From Pseudomonas sp. MM223 (GTDB lineage Bacteria > Pseudomonadota > Gammaproteobacteria > Pseudomonadales > Pseudomonadaceae), in assembly GCA_947090765.1 (NCBI GenBank), contig OX352322.1, positions 4,447,501 to 4,511,500 on the forward strand: a DNA stretch of 64,000 bases, read 5' to 3'. The notes beneath the pieces are model-generated. The model did not search any database and was not told the origin of the DNA. It saw only the letters and a list, made by a program, of their open reading frames with translations. Numbering within the stretch: position 1 is the stretch's first letter; the number at the start of each line of letters is the position of its first letter. Shown piece after piece: positions 48,277 to 62,788 of this stretch. A program made the position numbers and the translations under genes.

Positions 48277-50766
48277 TCAGTCGCGCGGGCCGCCCGGGGC
48301 AATCACTTCCCGCGAGCCGTTGCTGTTCATCGGGGTGACCACGCCGGCCATTTCCATGGCTTCGATCATGCGGGCGGCGCGGTTGTAGCCGATCTTCAGC
48401 TTGCGTTGCACGGCCGAGATCGACGCACGGCGGCTTTCCAGCACGAATTGCACGGCCTCATCATACAGGGCGTCGCTTTCCGAATCATCGCCATCGCCAC
48501 CACCACCGCCGCCGCCGTCAAAGCCGCTGCCGGCCTCTTCGACGCCGTTGAGGATGTCGTCGTTGTAGTCCGGCGCGCCGCGCAGCTTCCACGCCTCCAC
48601 CACGCGGTGCACTTCGTCGTCGGAGACGAACGCACCGTGCACACGGATCGGCAGGCTGGTACCCGGCGGCATGTACAGCATGTCACCGTGGCCCAGTAGC
48701 TGCTCGGCGCCCCCCTGGTCGATGATGGTGCGCGAGTCGATCTTGCTCGACACCTGGAACGCCATGCGGGTCGGGATGTTGGCCTTGATCAGACCGGTGA
48801 TCACGTCCACCGATGGGCGCTGGGTGGCAAGGATCAGGTGGATACCGGCCGCCCGCGCCTTCTGGGCGATACGGGCGATCAGCTCTTCGACCTTCTTGCC
48901 GACGATCATCATCATGTCGGCAAATTCGTCGACCACCACCACGATGGTCGGCAGGGTTTTCAGCGCAGGCGGCTCGTCGTCCATGCTCTCGCGGCGGTAC
49001 AGCGGGTCATGGATGATCTCGCCGGCTTCCTGGGCATCCTTGATCTTGCGGTTGAAACCGCCAAGGTTACGCACGCCCATGGCCGCCATCAGCTTGTAGC
49101 GCCGCTCCATCTCGGCCACGCTCCAGCGCAGGGCGTTGGCGGCGTCCTTCATATCGGTGACCACCGGGCACAGCAAATGCGGGATGCCTTCATAGATCGA
49201 CAGTTCGAGCATTTTCGGGTCGATCATGATCAACCGCGCGTCTTCCGGGCCGGACTTGAACAGGATCGACAGGATCATCGCGTTCACGCCCACCGACTTA
49301 CCGGAGCCGGTGGTACCGGCCACCAGCAGGTGCGGCATCTTGGCCAGGTCGGTGATGACCGGCTTGCCGCCGATGTCGTGGCCCAAGGCCAGGGTGACCG
49401 GCGATTTCTGCTCGTCGAACTGCGGCGTGGCCAGCACTTCGGAGAAGCGCACCATCTGCCGGTTTTCGTTGGGGATCTCGATACCCACAGTGGTCTTGCC
49501 AGGGATGACTTCAACCACCCGCACGCTGGTCACGGCCAGCGAACGCGCCAGGTCCTTGGCCAGGTTGGCGATACGGCTGACCTTGACGCCAGCGGCCGGC
49601 TGGATTTCATAACGGGTAATCACCGGGCCCGGGTGGATCGAGTCCACCGCCACTTCCACGCCGAATTCCTTGAGCTTGATTTCCAGCAACTGACCGACAC
49701 TGGCCAGGGACTCTGGCGAGTACTCGATCTTTTTCTGCTCGGCCGGGTCGAGGATAGAAATCGACGGCAGGGTGCCTTCAACGGCGCTGTCGACAAACAG
49801 CGGCGCCTGCTTTTCCTTCATCACCCGCTTGCTCGGCTCCGGCGCCTTGGCCGCTGCCGGTGGCACGATGGTGGGGGTCGAAGGCTGCTCGCGGGGCACC
49901 ACCGCGTCACGCGGTACTACAGGCTCGCGCGGCACAACGGGTTCACGTGCAAGGGTCGGCTCGCGTGGCGCAACAGGCTGGGCCGGCGCTTCTTCACGCT
50001 TGAAAATACGCTCGCGCAAAGCCGGCTTGGCCGGCTCGCGCTTGTCGGCGGCCGTCGGCGGCGCCTTGTAGACCGGCTCGTCCTCACGCAGCTGCGCCTC
50101 CAGGCGTTTGCGCTCGTTGCGCGCCTCCCACCAGCGGTTGGCCGCGCCCTGCACCAATTCGAACAGGTCAAGGGTGATCTTGCCGGTCAGGTCCATCACC
50201 TTGAACCACGACAAATCGGTGAACACGGTCAGGCCGAACAGGAACAGGGCAATGAACATCAGCGTGCTGCCCTGCACGTTCAGCAGGTTGCGCGCCAGCT
50301 CGCCAAGGCTTTCGCCCAGCGCACCGCCCGCGGAAAACGGCATGCTCGCCGGCGGGTGGAAGTGGATATGGGCCAGCGCCGCACCGGACAGCACCAGGAA
50401 CACCAGGCCAATCAATCGCCAGGAGAACAGCCAGCCGCTCCAGTCCCACGGCTGATGGCGCTCGCGGAAGATCTGCCAGGTCTTGACTGCCAGCAGCAGC
50501 GGGAAGATGTAGGCGAAGTAACCCAGCACCATGAACAGGATGTCGGCAAAGTAGGCACCGGCTCGCCCGGCTGCGTTCTGCACCTGGTCAACGTTGCTGG
50601 TGTGGCTGAAGCCCGGGTCCGAGGTGTCGTAGGTCAGCAGCGCCATCCACAGGTACAGGCACAGGGCGCCGATCGCGATCAACGCACCTTCCTTGAGGCG
50701 GTAATGCAGCTGCTGCCGCCACAGGGGCACAGGCAAGGGAGCTGGGGTTGCGGTGGATTTCTTCAA
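48277..50766 (-). CDS. ftsK: DNA translocase FtsK
   Basis: An 829-residue septal DNA pump. It has four N-terminal membrane helices (about residues 25-190), a Pro/Arg/Glu-rich linker with repeated [12 protein letters not shown] units (about 275-330), and the motor domain with Walker [16 protein letters not shown]. The C-terminal gamma winged helix ([18 protein letters not shown]) reads KOPS sequences. The start is a TTG at 50766 ([13 protein letters not shown] follows), with AGGA about 11 bases upstream; there is no ATG in a sensible position and the frame to 50907 is not protein-like. The linker is short compared with E. coli FtsK, as usual for Pseudomonas. Confidence 0.95.
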   Translation of the reverse strand: MKKSTATPAPLPVPLWRQQLHYRLKEGALIAIGALCLYLWMALLTYDTSDPGFSHTSNVDQVQNAAGRAGAYFADILFMVLGYFAYIFPLLLAVKTWQIFRERHQPWDWSGWLFSWRLIGLVFLVLSGAALAHIHFHPPASMPFSAGGALGESLGELARNLLNVQGSTLMFIALFLFGLTVFTDLSWFKVMDLTGKITLDLFELVQGAANRWWEARNERKRLEAQLREDEPVYKAPPTAADKREPAKPALRERIFKREEAPAQPVAPREPTLAREPVVPREPVVPRDAVVPREQPSTPTIVPPAAAKAPEPSKRVMKEKQAPLFVDSAVEGTLPSISILDPAEQKKIEYSPESLASVGQLLEIKLKEFGVEVAVDSIHPGPVITRYEIQPAAGVKVSRIANLAKDLARSLAVTSVRVVEVIPGKTTVGIEIPNENRQMVRFSEVLATPQFDEQKSPVTLALGHDIGGKPVITDLAKMPHLLVAGTTGSGKSVGVNAMILSILFKSGPEDARLIMIDPKMLELSIYEGIPHLLCPVVTDMKDAANALRWSVAEMERRYKLMAAMGVRNLGGFNRKIKDAQEAGEIIHDPLYRRESMDDEPPALKTLPTIVVVVDEFADMMMIVGKKVEELIARIAQKARAAGIHLILATQRPSVDVITGLIKANIPTRMAFQVSSKIDSRTIIDQGGAEQLLGHGDMLYMPPGTSLPIRVHGAFVSDDEVHRVVEAWKLRGAPDYNDDILNGVEEAGSGFDGGGGGGGDGDDSESDALYDEAVQFVLESRRASISAVQRKLKIGYNRAARMIEAMEMAGVVTPMNSNGSREVIAPGGPRD

Positions 50767-51246
50767 AACGCGTCTATTCCTGCGCGTGGTGCGCGTCCAA
50801 TAGTGATCGGCCGGCTGTGCGGCCAATGAACCACTACTTTTAACATTACTGCCCGCCAGCCGCCATGGCGGCACGCCGCATGGGGTTTGCCCGGGGGCGA
50901 CTTTCACATAGCTGCAATTTGAGCATGCATTTTCTTTTGTGACAAAGGCTTATGCTGTGTTTTTGCACAGGTGTGACAGCAAATGTAGCGGATGGTGCCT
51001 GCGGTTTCATGAATGTGCAGGAAATTGCCCAGAATTGCCAAAACTGCACCGCCTCCCTGTAGGAGCAGCCTTGTGCTGCGAAGAGGCCGGCAAGGCCATG
51101 ACATCTGCTGTGGCAGTACCGGCCTCTTCGCAGCACAAGGCTGCTCCTACACGTTGCAACGCTGGCCTTGAGGCACCCAAAGAGATTGACCCTGCTTTTC
51201 ACCCGCGCCATGCTGCCCTCTCCCCTCCCCCACCGCACGATAGACC
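50767..51246. other. Intergenic region between divergent ftsK and aat
   Basis: This 480-base gap has promoters for both directions, an AT-rich stretch near 50925-50975, a small palindrome CCGCCATGGCGG at 50860-50871, and a REP pair at 51059-51150. I see no supported gene; short frames across it are not protein-like. Confidence 0.6.
51059..51150. repeat. REP inverted pair (GTAGGAGCAGCCTTGTGCTGCG type)
   Basis: Arms GTAGGAGCAGCCTTGTGCTGCG and the complement with GAAGAGGCCGG/CCGGCCTCTTC extensions. Same sub-type as the pair at 5929. Confidence 0.85.
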
Positions 51247-51927
51247 ATGCTCACCTGGCTGACCCGCGACTCGCTGACCTTCCCGCCCCTGGAAAAGGCC
51301 CTGCACGACCCCAACGGCCTGCTGGCCGCTGGCGGCGACCTGAGCCCCGAGCGCCTGGTGCAGGCCTATCGCCATGGCTGCTTCCCGTGGTACCAGGACG
51401 GCCAGCCGATCCTGTGGTGGTCACCCGACCCGCGCACGGTGCTGCTGCCCGACCAACTGCACGTGTCGCGCTCGCTGGCCAAGCTGATGCGCCAGGGCCG
51501 CTACCAGGTCAGCTTCGACACCGACTTTGCAGCCGTCATCGCCGCCTGCGCCGCGCCTCGCGACTATGCCGACGGCACGTGGATCACCGACACCATGCGC
51601 AATGCCTACTGCGAACTGCACCGCCGTGGCATCGCCCATTCGGTGGAGGTGCGCCAGGACGGCGAGCTGGTCGGCGGCCTGTACGGCCTGGCCATGGGCC
51701 AGCTGTTCTTCGGCGAATCCATGTTCAGCCGCGCCGACAACGCCTCGAAGGTCGGCTTCGTGACCCTGGTCAACCACCTGCGCGACGCCGGTTTCGTGTT
51801 GATCGACTGCCAGATGCCCACCAACCACCTGCACAGCCTGGGCGCCCATGCCATCAGCCGCGCCGAGTTCGCCGGCTACCTGGCACGCCACCTCGACCAA
51901 CCCAACAGCGCTACGTGGGTTGCCTAG
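51247..51927 (+). CDS. aat: Leucyl/phenylalanyl-tRNA-protein transferase
   Basis: A 226-residue enzyme that adds Leu or Phe from aminoacyl-tRNA to proteins with N-terminal Arg or Lys, marking them for ClpS-ClpAP. Conserved blocks are [45 protein letters not shown] and [25 protein letters not shown]. Start 51247. bpt follows 56 bases downstream on the same strand and clpA/clpS are 1.3-3 kb away. Confidence 0.95.
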   Translation: MLTWLTRDSLTFPPLEKALHDPNGLLAAGGDLSPERLVQAYRHGCFPWYQDGQPILWWSPDPRTVLLPDQLHVSRSLAKLMRQGRYQVSFDTDFAAVIAACAAPRDYADGTWITDTMRNAYCELHRRGIAHSVEVRQDGELVGGLYGLAMGQLFFGESMFSRADNASKVGFVTLVNHLRDAGFVLIDCQMPTNHLHSLGAHAISRAEFAGYLARHLDQPNSATWVA

Positions 51928-51983
51928 GCGAGTTGCCATAGCTGGCTTACACTTAAAACAAAGTCTCACCGAAGGGGTTGATC

Positions 51984-52691
51984 ATGACAGAGTTGGCGCG
52001 GTTGAAGTTTTATGCCACTCAGCCCCACTCCTGCAGCTACCTGCCTGACGAGCAGGCGACCACGCTGTTCCTCGACCCTAGCCAGCCGATGGACGTGAAT
52101 GTGTACGCCGACCTTTCGGAAATGGGCTTTCGGCGCAGCGGCGACCACCTGTACCGCCCTCACTGCCAGAACTGCAACGCCTGCGTGCCGGCGCGCATCC
52201 CGGCGGCGCGCTTCATCCCCAACCGCCAGCAACGGCGCATCCTCAAGCGCAATGCCGACCTGACCGTGAATGCCGTGCGCCCGACGTTCAAGGAAGAGTA
52301 CTTCGAGCTGTACCGGCGCTACATCGAAACGCGCCACGCCGACGGTGACATGTACCCGCCCAGCCGCGACCAGTTTTCCACCTTCCTGGTGCGCGACCTG
52401 CCGTTCTGCTGGTTCTACGAGTTCCGCCTCGAAGGCCGGTTGATGGCGGTGGCGGTGTGCGACCTGCTGCCCAACGGCCTGTCGGCGGTGTACACCTTCT
52501 ACGAGCCGGACGAGGAACGGCGCAGCCTTGGCCGCTTTGCCATCCTCTGGCAGATCACCGAGGCCGTGCGCCAGGACCTGGAAGCGGTTTACCTGGGCTA
52601 CTGGATCAAGAACTGCAAGAAAATGAACTACAAGACGCAGTATCGGCCTATCGAGTTGCTGATAAACCAGCGCTGGGTCACCCTCAACTGA
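51984..52691 (+). CDS. bpt: Aspartate/glutamate leucyltransferase (bacterial ATE homologue)
   Basis: A 235-residue protein that transfers Leu to N-terminal Asp or Glu, extending the N-degron pathway to acidic residues. It is related to eukaryotic arginyltransferase ATE1. The N-terminal cysteine cluster, [10 protein letters not shown] and [14 protein letters not shown], and the GNAT-like C-terminal half ending [24 protein letters not shown] are present. Start 51984 (MTELARLK) follows GAAGGGG; the TTG two codons earlier is less likely. Confidence 0.93.
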   Translation: MTELARLKFYATQPHSCSYLPDEQATTLFLDPSQPMDVNVYADLSEMGFRRSGDHLYRPHCQNCNACVPARIPAARFIPNRQQRRILKRNADLTVNAVRPTFKEEYFELYRRYIETRHADGDMYPPSRDQFSTFLVRDLPFCWFYEFRLEGRLMAVAVCDLLPNGLSAVYTFYEPDEERRSLGRFAILWQITEAVRQDLEAVYLGYWIKNCKKMNYKTQYRPIELLINQRWVTLN

Positions 52692-52701
52692 AAGCATTGG
52701 C

Positions 52702-52728
52702 TTGACACGCAGATTTCCGGCATAATCG
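52702..52728 (+). promoter_or_regulatory. Probable sigma-70 promoter for infA
   Basis: TTGACA at 52702 and TAATCG at 52723-52728, with 15 bases between them, a short spacer. It starts 11 bases past the bpt stop and 65 bases before the infA ATG. The -35 is consensus; the -10 is weak. Confidence 0.5.
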
Positions 52729-52792
52729 GCGCCACTTTTTTGCCCGGTGCGGATATGCGTCGGGCTAACACTGGATCCGAGGGCTCAACTGC

Positions 52793-53011
52793 ATGTCGAA
52801 AGAAGACAGCTTCGAAATGGAAGGTACTGTCGTCGACACCCTGCCCAACACCATGTTCCGCGTGGAGTTGGAAAACGGGCACGTCGTAACCGCGCACATC
52901 TCCGGAAAGATGCGCAAGAACTACATCCGTATTCTCACTGGCGACAAGGTCCGCGTCGAGCTGACGCCGTACGACCTGAGCAAGGGCCGCATCACTTACC
53001 GTGCGCGCTAA
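52793..53011 (+). CDS. infA: Translation initiation factor IF-1
   Basis: A 72-residue S1/OB-fold initiation factor: [29 protein letters not shown] and the [27 protein letters not shown] block are nearly invariant in bacteria. It binds the 30S A site with IF-2 and IF-3. Placement between bpt and clpA is conserved in pseudomonads. A strong terminator follows. Confidence 0.98.
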
Positions 53012-53023
53012 GCTCCAGCCATG

Positions 53024-53054
53024 AAAAAGCCCGGCCATGTGCCGGGCTTTTTTG
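53024..53054 (+). terminator. Intrinsic terminator after infA
   Basis: AAAAAGCCCGGC-CATGT-GCCGGGCTTTTTT with a full U tract, 13 bases after the infA stop. Confidence 0.9.
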
Positions 53055-53069
53055 TGCCTGAGAAATTGC

Positions 53070-53175
53070 AGGGGGCTGCTTTGCAGCCCATTCGCAGCAC
53101 AAGGCTGCTCCTACAGGGGATCACATATGCCTGTAGGAGCAGCCTTGTGCTGCGAATGGGCCGCAAAGCGGCCCC
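53070..53175. repeat. REP inverted pair (tail-to-tail)
   Basis: GGGGCTGCTTTGCAGCCC...CTCCTACAGG and the inverted CCTGTAGGAGCAGCC...GGGCCGCAAAGCGGCCCC, between the convergent ends of infA and clpA. The flanking hairpins differ (TGCAGCA versus CGCAAAGCG), so the arms are from two sub-types. Confidence 0.85.
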
Positions 53176-53179
53176 AATA

Positions 53180-55450
53180 TCACGCCACCTCAGCCGTGGT
53201 CTCGAAGTCGAACACCAGTTCGTCATCACGCAGGTCGATGTGCACCACACCGCCATGCTCGGCCAGCTCACCAAACAGGATCTCCTCGGCCAATGGCCGT
53301 TTGATCTTGTCCTGGATCAGCCGCGCCATCGGCCGCGCACCCATCTGCACGTCGTAGCCCGACGCCGCCAGCCAGCCGCGCGCTTCATCGCTGACTTCCA
53401 GCAGCACACGTTTGTCTTCCAGCTGCGCCTGCAGTTCGATAAGGAACTTGTCGACGATGCTTTTGATCGTTTCGTGGCTCAGGCGGCCGAACTGGATGAT
53501 GGTGTCCAGGCGGTTGCGGAACTCTGGCGTGAAGCTTTTGCGGATCACTTCCATAGCATCGGACGCGTGGTCCTGATGGGTGAAGCCGATCGAGGCCCGT
53601 GCCGCGGTTTCCGCGCCAGCGTTGGTGGTCATGATCAGGATCACGTTACGGAAGTCGGCCTTGCGCCCGTTGTTATCGGTCAGGGTACCGTGGTCCATCA
53701 CCTGCAGCAGCAGGTTGAAGACTTCCGGGTGGGCCTTCTCGATTTCATCGAGCAGCAATACGCAATGCGGTTGCTTGGTGATCGCCTCGGTCAGCAAGCC
53801 ACCCTGGTCAAAGCCAACATAACCAGGAGGCGCACCGATCAGGCGCGACACGGTGTGGCGCTCCATGTACTCGGACATGTCGAAACGCACCAGCTCCACA
53901 CCCAGCGCCTTGGCCAGCTGCCGCGCCGCTTCGGTCTTGCCGACGCCGGTAGGGCCGGCGAACAGGAACGAACCGACAGGCTTGTCTGGCGACTTGAGGC
54001 CGGCGCGGGACAGCTTGATGGCGGTAGCCAGCGAATCGATCGCCTGGTCCTGGCCGAACACGGTCAGTTTCAGGTCACGCTCAAGGTTACGCAGCAGCTC
54101 CTTGTCGGAACTGCTGACATGCTTCGGCGGAATCCGCGCAATCTTGGCAACGATGTCCTCGACCTGCGGCACGTCGATACGCTTGACGCGGTTAGCCTCC
54201 GGCTGCAGGCGCTGGTAGGCACCGGCTTCGTCGATGACGTCGATGGCCTTGTCCGGCATGTGCCGGTCATTGATGTAGCGCGACGCCAGTTCGGCGGCGG
54301 CGCGCAGGGCTTCGTCGCTGTACTCGATGTTGTGGTGGCTTTCGAAGCGGCCTTTCAGGCCACGCAGAATGCCCACGGTGTCTTCGACCGACGGTTCGCT
54401 GACATCCACCTTCTGGAAGCGCCGTGCCAGCGCACGATCCTTCTCGAAGATGCCGCGGAACTCCTGGAACGTGGTCGAGCCAATGCAACGGATCTCACCC
54501 GACGACAGCAACGGCTTGAGCAGGTTGGAGGCATCCATCACCCCGCCTGACGCCGCACCGGCACCGATGATGGTGTGGATTTCGTCGATGAACAGGATGG
54601 CCTGCGGGCGCTTGCGCAGCTCGCCGAGCAGCGCCTTGAAGCGCTTCTCGAAGTCGCCGCGGTACTTGGTACCGGCCAGCAGTGCGCCAAGGTCGAGGGA
54701 GTACACGACACTCTGCGCCAGCAGGTCAGGCACCTGGCCATCAACAATGCGCTTGGCTAGGCCTTCGGCGATGGCTGTCTTACCCACGCCAGCTTCACCC
54801 ACCAGCAGCGGGTTGTTCTTGCGCCGACGGGCAAGGATTTGCGCCACGCGCTCAACTTCCTGCTCGCGCCCAACCAGCGGATCGATGCGGCCGGCACGGG
54901 CCAGCTCGTTCAGGTTGCTGGCATAGGCGTCCAGCGGGTTGCTCGAAGAGGAGGTTTCGCCGCCCTCTTCGTCCTGCATTTCCTGGTCGCTGTCAGACTG
55001 CGAACCATGCCCGGGCACCTTGGAAATACCATGGGCGATGTAGTTGACCACGTCGATGCGGGCCACGCTCTGCTGCTTGAGCAGGAACACGGCCTGGCTT
55101 TCCTGTTCGCTGAAGATCGCCACCAGCACGTTGGCACCGGTCACTTCGCGCTTGCCAGAGCTTTGCACGTGGAACACGGCACGCTGCAGCACCCGCTGGA
55201 AGCCCAGGGTTGGCTGGGTTTCACGGTCTTCATCGTTGACAGGGATCAACGGGGTGGTGGAATCGATGAACTCTTGCAGGTCGTGCTTGAGCTTGTCGAG
55301 ATTGGCGCCACAGGCGCGCAGAACGGTCGCGGCAGCCTCATTGTCAAGGAGTGCCAGCAGCAGATGTTCGACGGTCATGAACTCATGACGCTTCGAACGG
55401 GCCTCCTTGAAGGCCAGATTGAGGGTGACTTCGAGCTCGCGGTTTAACAT
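53180..55450 (-). CDS. clpA: ATP-dependent Clp protease ATP-binding subunit ClpA
   Basis: A 756-residue double AAA+ unfoldase that feeds ClpP. The N domain (residues 1-145, ClpS docking) is followed by a D1 ATPase with GEAGVGKTAIAEGLAKRI, a D2 ATPase with GPTGVGKTEAARQLAKAL, and the ClpP-binding IGF loop in ASIGFTHQDH. The acidic/Ser spacer QSDSDQEMQDEEGGETSSSS lies after the N domain. It lies downstream of clpS with a 30-base gap in the same orientation. Confidence 0.97.
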   Translation of the reverse strand: MLNRELEVTLNLAFKEARSKRHEFMTVEHLLLALLDNEAAATVLRACGANLDKLKHDLQEFIDSTTPLIPVNDEDRETQPTLGFQRVLQRAVFHVQSSGKREVTGANVLVAIFSEQESQAVFLLKQQSVARIDVVNYIAHGISKVPGHGSQSDSDQEMQDEEGGETSSSSNPLDAYASNLNELARAGRIDPLVGREQEVERVAQILARRRKNNPLLVGEAGVGKTAIAEGLAKRIVDGQVPDLLAQSVVYSLDLGALLAGTKYRGDFEKRFKALLGELRKRPQAILFIDEIHTIIGAGAASGGVMDASNLLKPLLSSGEIRCIGSTTFQEFRGIFEKDRALARRFQKVDVSEPSVEDTVGILRGLKGRFESHHNIEYSDEALRAAAELASRYINDRHMPDKAIDVIDEAGAYQRLQPEANRVKRIDVPQVEDIVAKIARIPPKHVSSSDKELLRNLERDLKLTVFGQDQAIDSLATAIKLSRAGLKSPDKPVGSFLFAGPTGVGKTEAARQLAKALGVELVRFDMSEYMERHTVSRLIGAPPGYVGFDQGGLLTEAITKQPHCVLLLDEIEKAHPEVFNLLLQVMDHGTLTDNNGRKADFRNVILIMTTNAGAETAARASIGFTHQDHASDAMEVIRKSFTPEFRNRLDTIIQFGRLSHETIKSIVDKFLIELQAQLEDKRVLLEVSDEARGWLAASGYDVQMGARPMARLIQDKIKRPLAEEILFGELAEHGGVVHIDLRDDELVFDFETTAEVA

Positions 55451-55480
55451 AGCTTCACCTCATACCCAAGTGGTCGGCGA

Positions 55481-55843
55481 TTAACCGTCCTTCTCGATTT
55501 CACAGAGTAGCGGATGCTGGCTTTCCCTGGCGTATTGGTTGACCTGCATAGCCTTTGTTTCGGCGATGTCACGGGTAAACAATCCGCACACTGCCCGCCC
55601 TTCTGTATGGACGGTCAGCATGATCTTGGTCGCCAGCTCGCGGTTCAGACTGAAGAACGTCTCGAGCACTTCGACGACGAAATCCATTGGCGTGTAGTCA
55701 TCGTTGAACAAAACCACCTTGTACATCGGTGGCGCCTGCAGGATCGGCTTGGCTTCCTGGACTGCAAGACCCGAGCCGTCGTCCTCATTCGTTTGCGGGC
55801 GATCCTGATTGAATGTTAGTCGAATCTCACTAGGTGCATGCAT
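55481..55843 (-). CDS. clpS: ATP-dependent Clp protease adaptor ClpS
   Basis: A 120-residue N-recognin that binds proteins with N-terminal Leu, Phe, Tyr or Trp and delivers them to ClpA. The core [26 protein letters not shown] contains the peptide-binding Asn-Asp pair and lid; [19 protein letters not shown] follows. Divergent from cspD. With aat, bpt and clpA it completes an N-degron gene cluster. Confidence 0.97.
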   Translation of the reverse strand: MHAPSEIRLTFNQDRPQTNEDDGSGLAVQEAKPILQAPPMYKVVLFNDDYTPMDFVVEVLETFFSLNRELATKIMLTVHTEGRAVCGLFTRDIAETKAMQVNQYARESQHPLLCEIEKDG

Positions 55844-56073
55844 GGAAAGAATTTCATCATGAGCGTCAGGTTAAGGTTGTGGGTTGACCGCACAGGCCAC
55901 CGCCAGCGCAGGCGCCGGGCGACCTTGACTATCGGCAAAACGGTGTTACAACCAATAAGAACCCACCGTGGGCGATAAAGATCCGCGCAGTCAACCAGAT
56001 TTTTCGCAAGGTTCGTATGCGGATGAAGTGGATGATACTCCAGTGATGGAGTCCTTTGCAGAGGGACATAGGG

Positions 56074-56340
56074 ATGGCAAGCGGTAAAGTCAAGTGGTTC
56101 AACAATGCCAAGGGCTACGGATTCATCAATGAGGAAGGTAAATCCGATGACCTTTTCGCTCATTACTCGGCCATCCAGATGGAAGGATACAAGACCCTGA
56201 AAGCTGGCCAGGCTGTGGTGTTCAACATCATCCAGGGCCCCAAAGGCCTGCACGCTGTCGAGATCAAAGATGCCGTAGCAGCAGCGGCAGAGGCGGCCAG
56301 AGCCCAAAGCGAGCCCCAGGTCGCAACCGCAAAAGCCTGA
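56074..56340 (+). CDS. cspD: Cold-shock-domain protein CspD
   Basis: An 88-residue protein with one cold-shock domain (residues 1-67): RNP1 as KGYGFI and RNP2 as DLFAHYSAI. An Ala/Glu-rich tail ([13 protein letters not shown]) distinguishes CspD from CspA-type proteins. CspD binds single-stranded DNA and inhibits replication in stationary phase in E. coli. The start at 56074 follows GAGGGACATAGGG. cspD next to clpS-clpA is the standard gene order. Confidence 0.92.
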   Translation: MASGKVKWFNNAKGYGFINEEGKSDDLFAHYSAIQMEGYKTLKAGQAVVFNIIQGPKGLHAVEIKDAVAAAAEAARAQSEPQVATAKA

Positions 56341-56363
56341 CTTTCTGCTCTGTGCCGGTATAC

Positions 56364-56404
56364 GAAAAAACCGGCCGCCTCTTTACAGGAAGCGGCCGGT
56401 TTTA
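56364..56404. terminator. Bidirectional terminator between cspD and icd
   Basis: AAAACCGGCCGC...GCGGCCGGTTTT stem with A and T runs on both sides, serving the convergent cspD and icd transcripts. Confidence 0.85.
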
Positions 56405-56411
56405 GAGTGCC

Positions 56412-60306
<3,895 letters not shown>

Positions 60307-60322
60307 GGTTCGCTTGAAGTAA

Positions 60323-60359
60323 CAGCAAAAACCCCGGCCACGCACCGGGGTTTTTGCTT
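60323..60359 (+). terminator. Intrinsic terminator after idh
   Basis: AGCAAAAACCCCGG-CCACGCA-CCGGGGTTTTTGCT, a long stem with U tract starting 17 bases after the stop. Confidence 0.9.
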
Positions 60360-60378
60360 TCTGAAGAGCAGGCACGGC

Positions 60379-60499
60379 CCTGTAGGAGCGGCCTTGCGCC
60401 GCGAAAGGGCCGCGAAGCGGCCCCAGATTGTCAGCTTCGCAGCAAAAAATGCCGGGGCCGCTTTGCGGCCCTTTCGCGGCACAAGGCCGCTCCTACAGG
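60379..60499. repeat. REP inverted pair (GTAGGAGCGGCCTTG type)
   Basis: CCTGTAGGAGCGGCCTTGCGCCGCG and its inverted partner CGCGGCACAAGGCCGCTCCTACAGG flank a spacer with two GGCCGC hairpins. It lies between the idh terminator and the Nudix gene. Confidence 0.88.
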
Positions 60500-60525
60500 G
60501 CTTGCGACTACCATAGGAAATGCAC

Positions 60526-60966
60526 ATGACCTGGCAACCCCACATCACCGTCGCCACCATCGTCGAACACGAAGGCAAGTTCCTCTTCGTCGAAGAGTTC
60601 AAAGCCAACCAGCACGTCTTCAACCAACCTGCCGGCCACCTCGAACCCAATGAAACCCTGCCCCAGGCCGGCCTGCGTGAAACCCTGGAAGAAACCGCCT
60701 GGGAGGTCGAGCTCACCGGCGTGGTCGGCATCTACCTGTACACCGCGCCCAGCAACGGCGTGACCTACCAGCGCATCTGCTTTGCCGCCCGCCCGGTGCG
60801 CCACCACGCCGACCTGGCGCTGGACAGCGACATTGTCCGCGCCGTGTGGCTGACCCGCGACGAGCTGCTGGCCGACCCGGCCCGCTGGCGCAGCGAGCTG
60901 GTGCCACGCTGCCTGGACGACTACCTCAAAGGCCCCTTGCACAGCCTTGGCCTGCTACGCGACTGA
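60526..60966 (+). CDS. Nudix hydrolase, NudJ-like phosphatase
   Basis: A 146-residue Nudix protein; NudJ homologues hydrolyse HMP-pyrophosphate and nucleoside tri/diphosphates. The Nudix box runs from Gly37: GHLEPNETLPQAGLRETLEE, with the usual final Gly replaced by Ala58 (EETAWEVEL), as in NudJ. Start 60526 follows TAGGAA; an ATG two codons earlier is possible. It lies 57 bases before mnmA, and the Nudix-mnmA-hflD-purB order is conserved across gamma-proteobacteria. Confidence 0.88.
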   Translation: MTWQPHITVATIVEHEGKFLFVEEFKANQHVFNQPAGHLEPNETLPQAGLRETLEETAWEVELTGVVGIYLYTAPSNGVTYQRICFAARPVRHHADLALDSDIVRAVWLTRDELLADPARWRSELVPRCLDDYLKGPLHSLGLLRD

Positions 60967-61023
60967 CGCGTCGCCACGGGTTTGATAGAATCGACGTTTT
61001 TCCCTTGATACACACCGGTAACC

Positions 61024-62148
61024 ATGACCAGCCCAGCACTCAAAGACCCCGCCAAGACCCGCGTCATCGTCGGCATGTCCGGCGGCGTGGACTCTTCCGT
61101 CTCCGCCCTTCTGCTCATCGAGCAGGGCTACCAGGTGGAAGGGCTGTTCATGAAGAACTGGGAAGAAGACGACGGCACCGAATACTGCACCGCCCGTGAA
61201 GACCTGGCCGACGCTCAGGCTGTGTGCGACCGCATCGGCATCAAGCTGCACACTGCCAACTTCGCCGCCGAATACTGGGACAACGTGTTCGAGCACTTCC
61301 TTGAAGAATACAAGGCCGGCCGTACGCCCAACCCGGACATCCTCTGCAACCGCGAAATCAAGTTCAAGGCGTTCCTCGACTACGCCCTGTCGCTGGGTGC
61401 CGACCTGATTGCCACCGGCCACTACGTGCGCCGCCGCGACACTGGCGCGCTGACCGAACTGCTCAAGGGCCTGGACCCGAACAAGGACCAGAGCTACTTC
61501 CTGCATGCCGTCGGCGGCAAGGAAATCGCCCGCACCCTGTTCCCGGTAGGCGAGCTGGAAAAGCCCGAAGTGCGCGCCATCGCCGAAAAACACGGCCTGG
61601 CCACTGCCAAGAAGAAAGACTCCACCGGCATCTGCTTCATCGGCGAGCGCCGCTTCAGCGACTTCCTCAAACAGTACCTGCCAGCACAGCCGGGCGACAT
61701 CGAAACCACCGAAGGTGAAGTAATCGGCTGCCACCATGGCCTGATGTACCACACCATCGGCCAGCGCCAGGGCCTGGGCATCGGCGGCCTGAAGGATGCC
61801 GGTGACGAGCCGTGGTACGTGCTGCACAAGGACCTGACCCGCAACGTGCTGGTGGTTGGCCAGGGCAACGAACACCCATGGCTGTTCTCCCGCGCCTTGC
61901 TTGCCTCGGAAATCTTCTGGGTCAACCCTATCGACCTCAGCAGCCCGCGTCGCTTCACCGCCAAGGTCCGCTACCGCCAGAGCGACCAGCAGTGCACCCT
62001 GGAGCTTACGGCCAGCGGCTACCGCGCAGTGTTCGACGAGCCGCAGCGTGCCGTCACCCCAGGCCAGTCGGTGGTGTTCTACGACGGTGAAGTGTGCCTG
62101 GGCGGCGGCGTGATCGAAGCCGCCGAGCCGTGGAGCCCGCGCGCATGA
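61024..62148 (+). CDS. mnmA: tRNA-specific 2-thiouridylase MnmA
   Basis: A 374-residue enzyme that forms 2-thiouridine at U34 of tRNA-Lys, -Glu and -Gln with sulfur from TusE. The PP-loop is [15 protein letters not shown]. The two catalytic cysteines lie in [11 protein letters not shown] and [12 protein letters not shown]. The C-terminal beta barrel is complete. Its stop overlaps the hflD start (ATGA). The tusDCBE relay that supplies it is also in this window. Confidence 0.96.
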   Translation: MTSPALKDPAKTRVIVGMSGGVDSSVSALLLIEQGYQVEGLFMKNWEEDDGTEYCTAREDLADAQAVCDRIGIKLHTANFAAEYWDNVFEHFLEEYKAGRTPNPDILCNREIKFKAFLDYALSLGADLIATGHYVRRRDTGALTELLKGLDPNKDQSYFLHAVGGKEIARTLFPVGELEKPEVRAIAEKHGLATAKKKDSTGICFIGERRFSDFLKQYLPAQPGDIETTEGEVIGCHHGLMYHTIGQRQGLGIGGLKDAGDEPWYVLHKDLTRNVLVVGQGNEHPWLFSRALLASEIFWVNPIDLSSPRRFTAKVRYRQSDQQCTLELTASGYRAVFDEPQRAVTPGQSVVFYDGEVCLGGGVIEAAEPWSPRA

Positions 62149-62771
62149 GCAACCTGCAGGAGCAGCTGATTGCGTTGGGCGGTGTGTTTCAGGCCGCTGT
62201 GTTGGTAGACCGTATCGCCCGCACCGGCCAGGCCAGTGAGGCCAACATCGGTTGCATGCTTGGCAGCCTGCTGGTGCGCGACCCCAAGGACACCCTGGAG
62301 GTGTTCGGCGGTGACGACCTGAACCTGCGCGACGGCTACCGTGCACTGGTCGGCGCCCTGGAGCGCGACCCCAACAGCCTGCAACGCGAGCCACTGCGCT
62401 ACGCCTTGTCGATGCTGGGCCTGGAGCGCCAGTTGAACAAACGTGGCGACCTGCTCGACACCATCGGCAACCGCCTGCCGCAAATCCAGTCCCAGGCCGA
62501 CCATTTTGGCCTGGTTCATGAAAACGTCATTGCTTCCAGTGGAGCCTTGTACCAGGACACGCTCAGCACCTTGCGTCAACGCATTCAGGTGCATGGCGAC
62601 ATGCGCTTCCTGCAGCAGGCCAGCAATGCCTCCAAGATCCGCGCCTTGCTGCTGGCTGGCATTCGCGCCGCGCGCCTGTGGCGTCAGCTGGGCGGCCACC
62701 GCTGGCAGCTGGTGTTCAGCCGGCGCAAGCTGCTGAACGAACTGTACGACATGATGCGCAGCCCCTCCTGA
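62145..62771 (+). CDS. hflD: High-frequency lysogenization protein HflD homologue
   Basis: A 208-residue, mostly helical peripheral membrane protein conserved between mnmA and pur[28 protein letters not shown] opens the family signature and [31 protein letters not shown] closes it. E. coli HflD binds phage lambda CII; its housekeeping role is not established. The start at 62145 overlaps mnmA. Confidence 0.93.
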   Translation: MSNLQEQLIALGGVFQAAVLVDRIARTGQASEANIGCMLGSLLVRDPKDTLEVFGGDDLNLRDGYRALVGALERDPNSLQREPLRYALSMLGLERQLNKRGDLLDTIGNRLPQIQSQADHFGLVHENVIASSGALYQDTLSTLRQRIQVHGDMRFLQQASNASKIRALLLAGIRAARLWRQLGGHRWQLVFSRRKLLNELYDMMRSPS

Positions 62772-62788
62772 CAGGGTCTGACAGTTCC

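Noticed and set aside
46247..50829. Very long plus-strand frames opposite rarA/lolA and ftsK
   Set aside because: Same GC-bias artefact: the compositions are His/Gln-rich and no start context or domain is visible.
53021..54550. 509-codon plus-strand frame opposite clpA
   Set aside because: It begins inside the infA terminator and a REP element and runs antisense to clpA. Not a gene.
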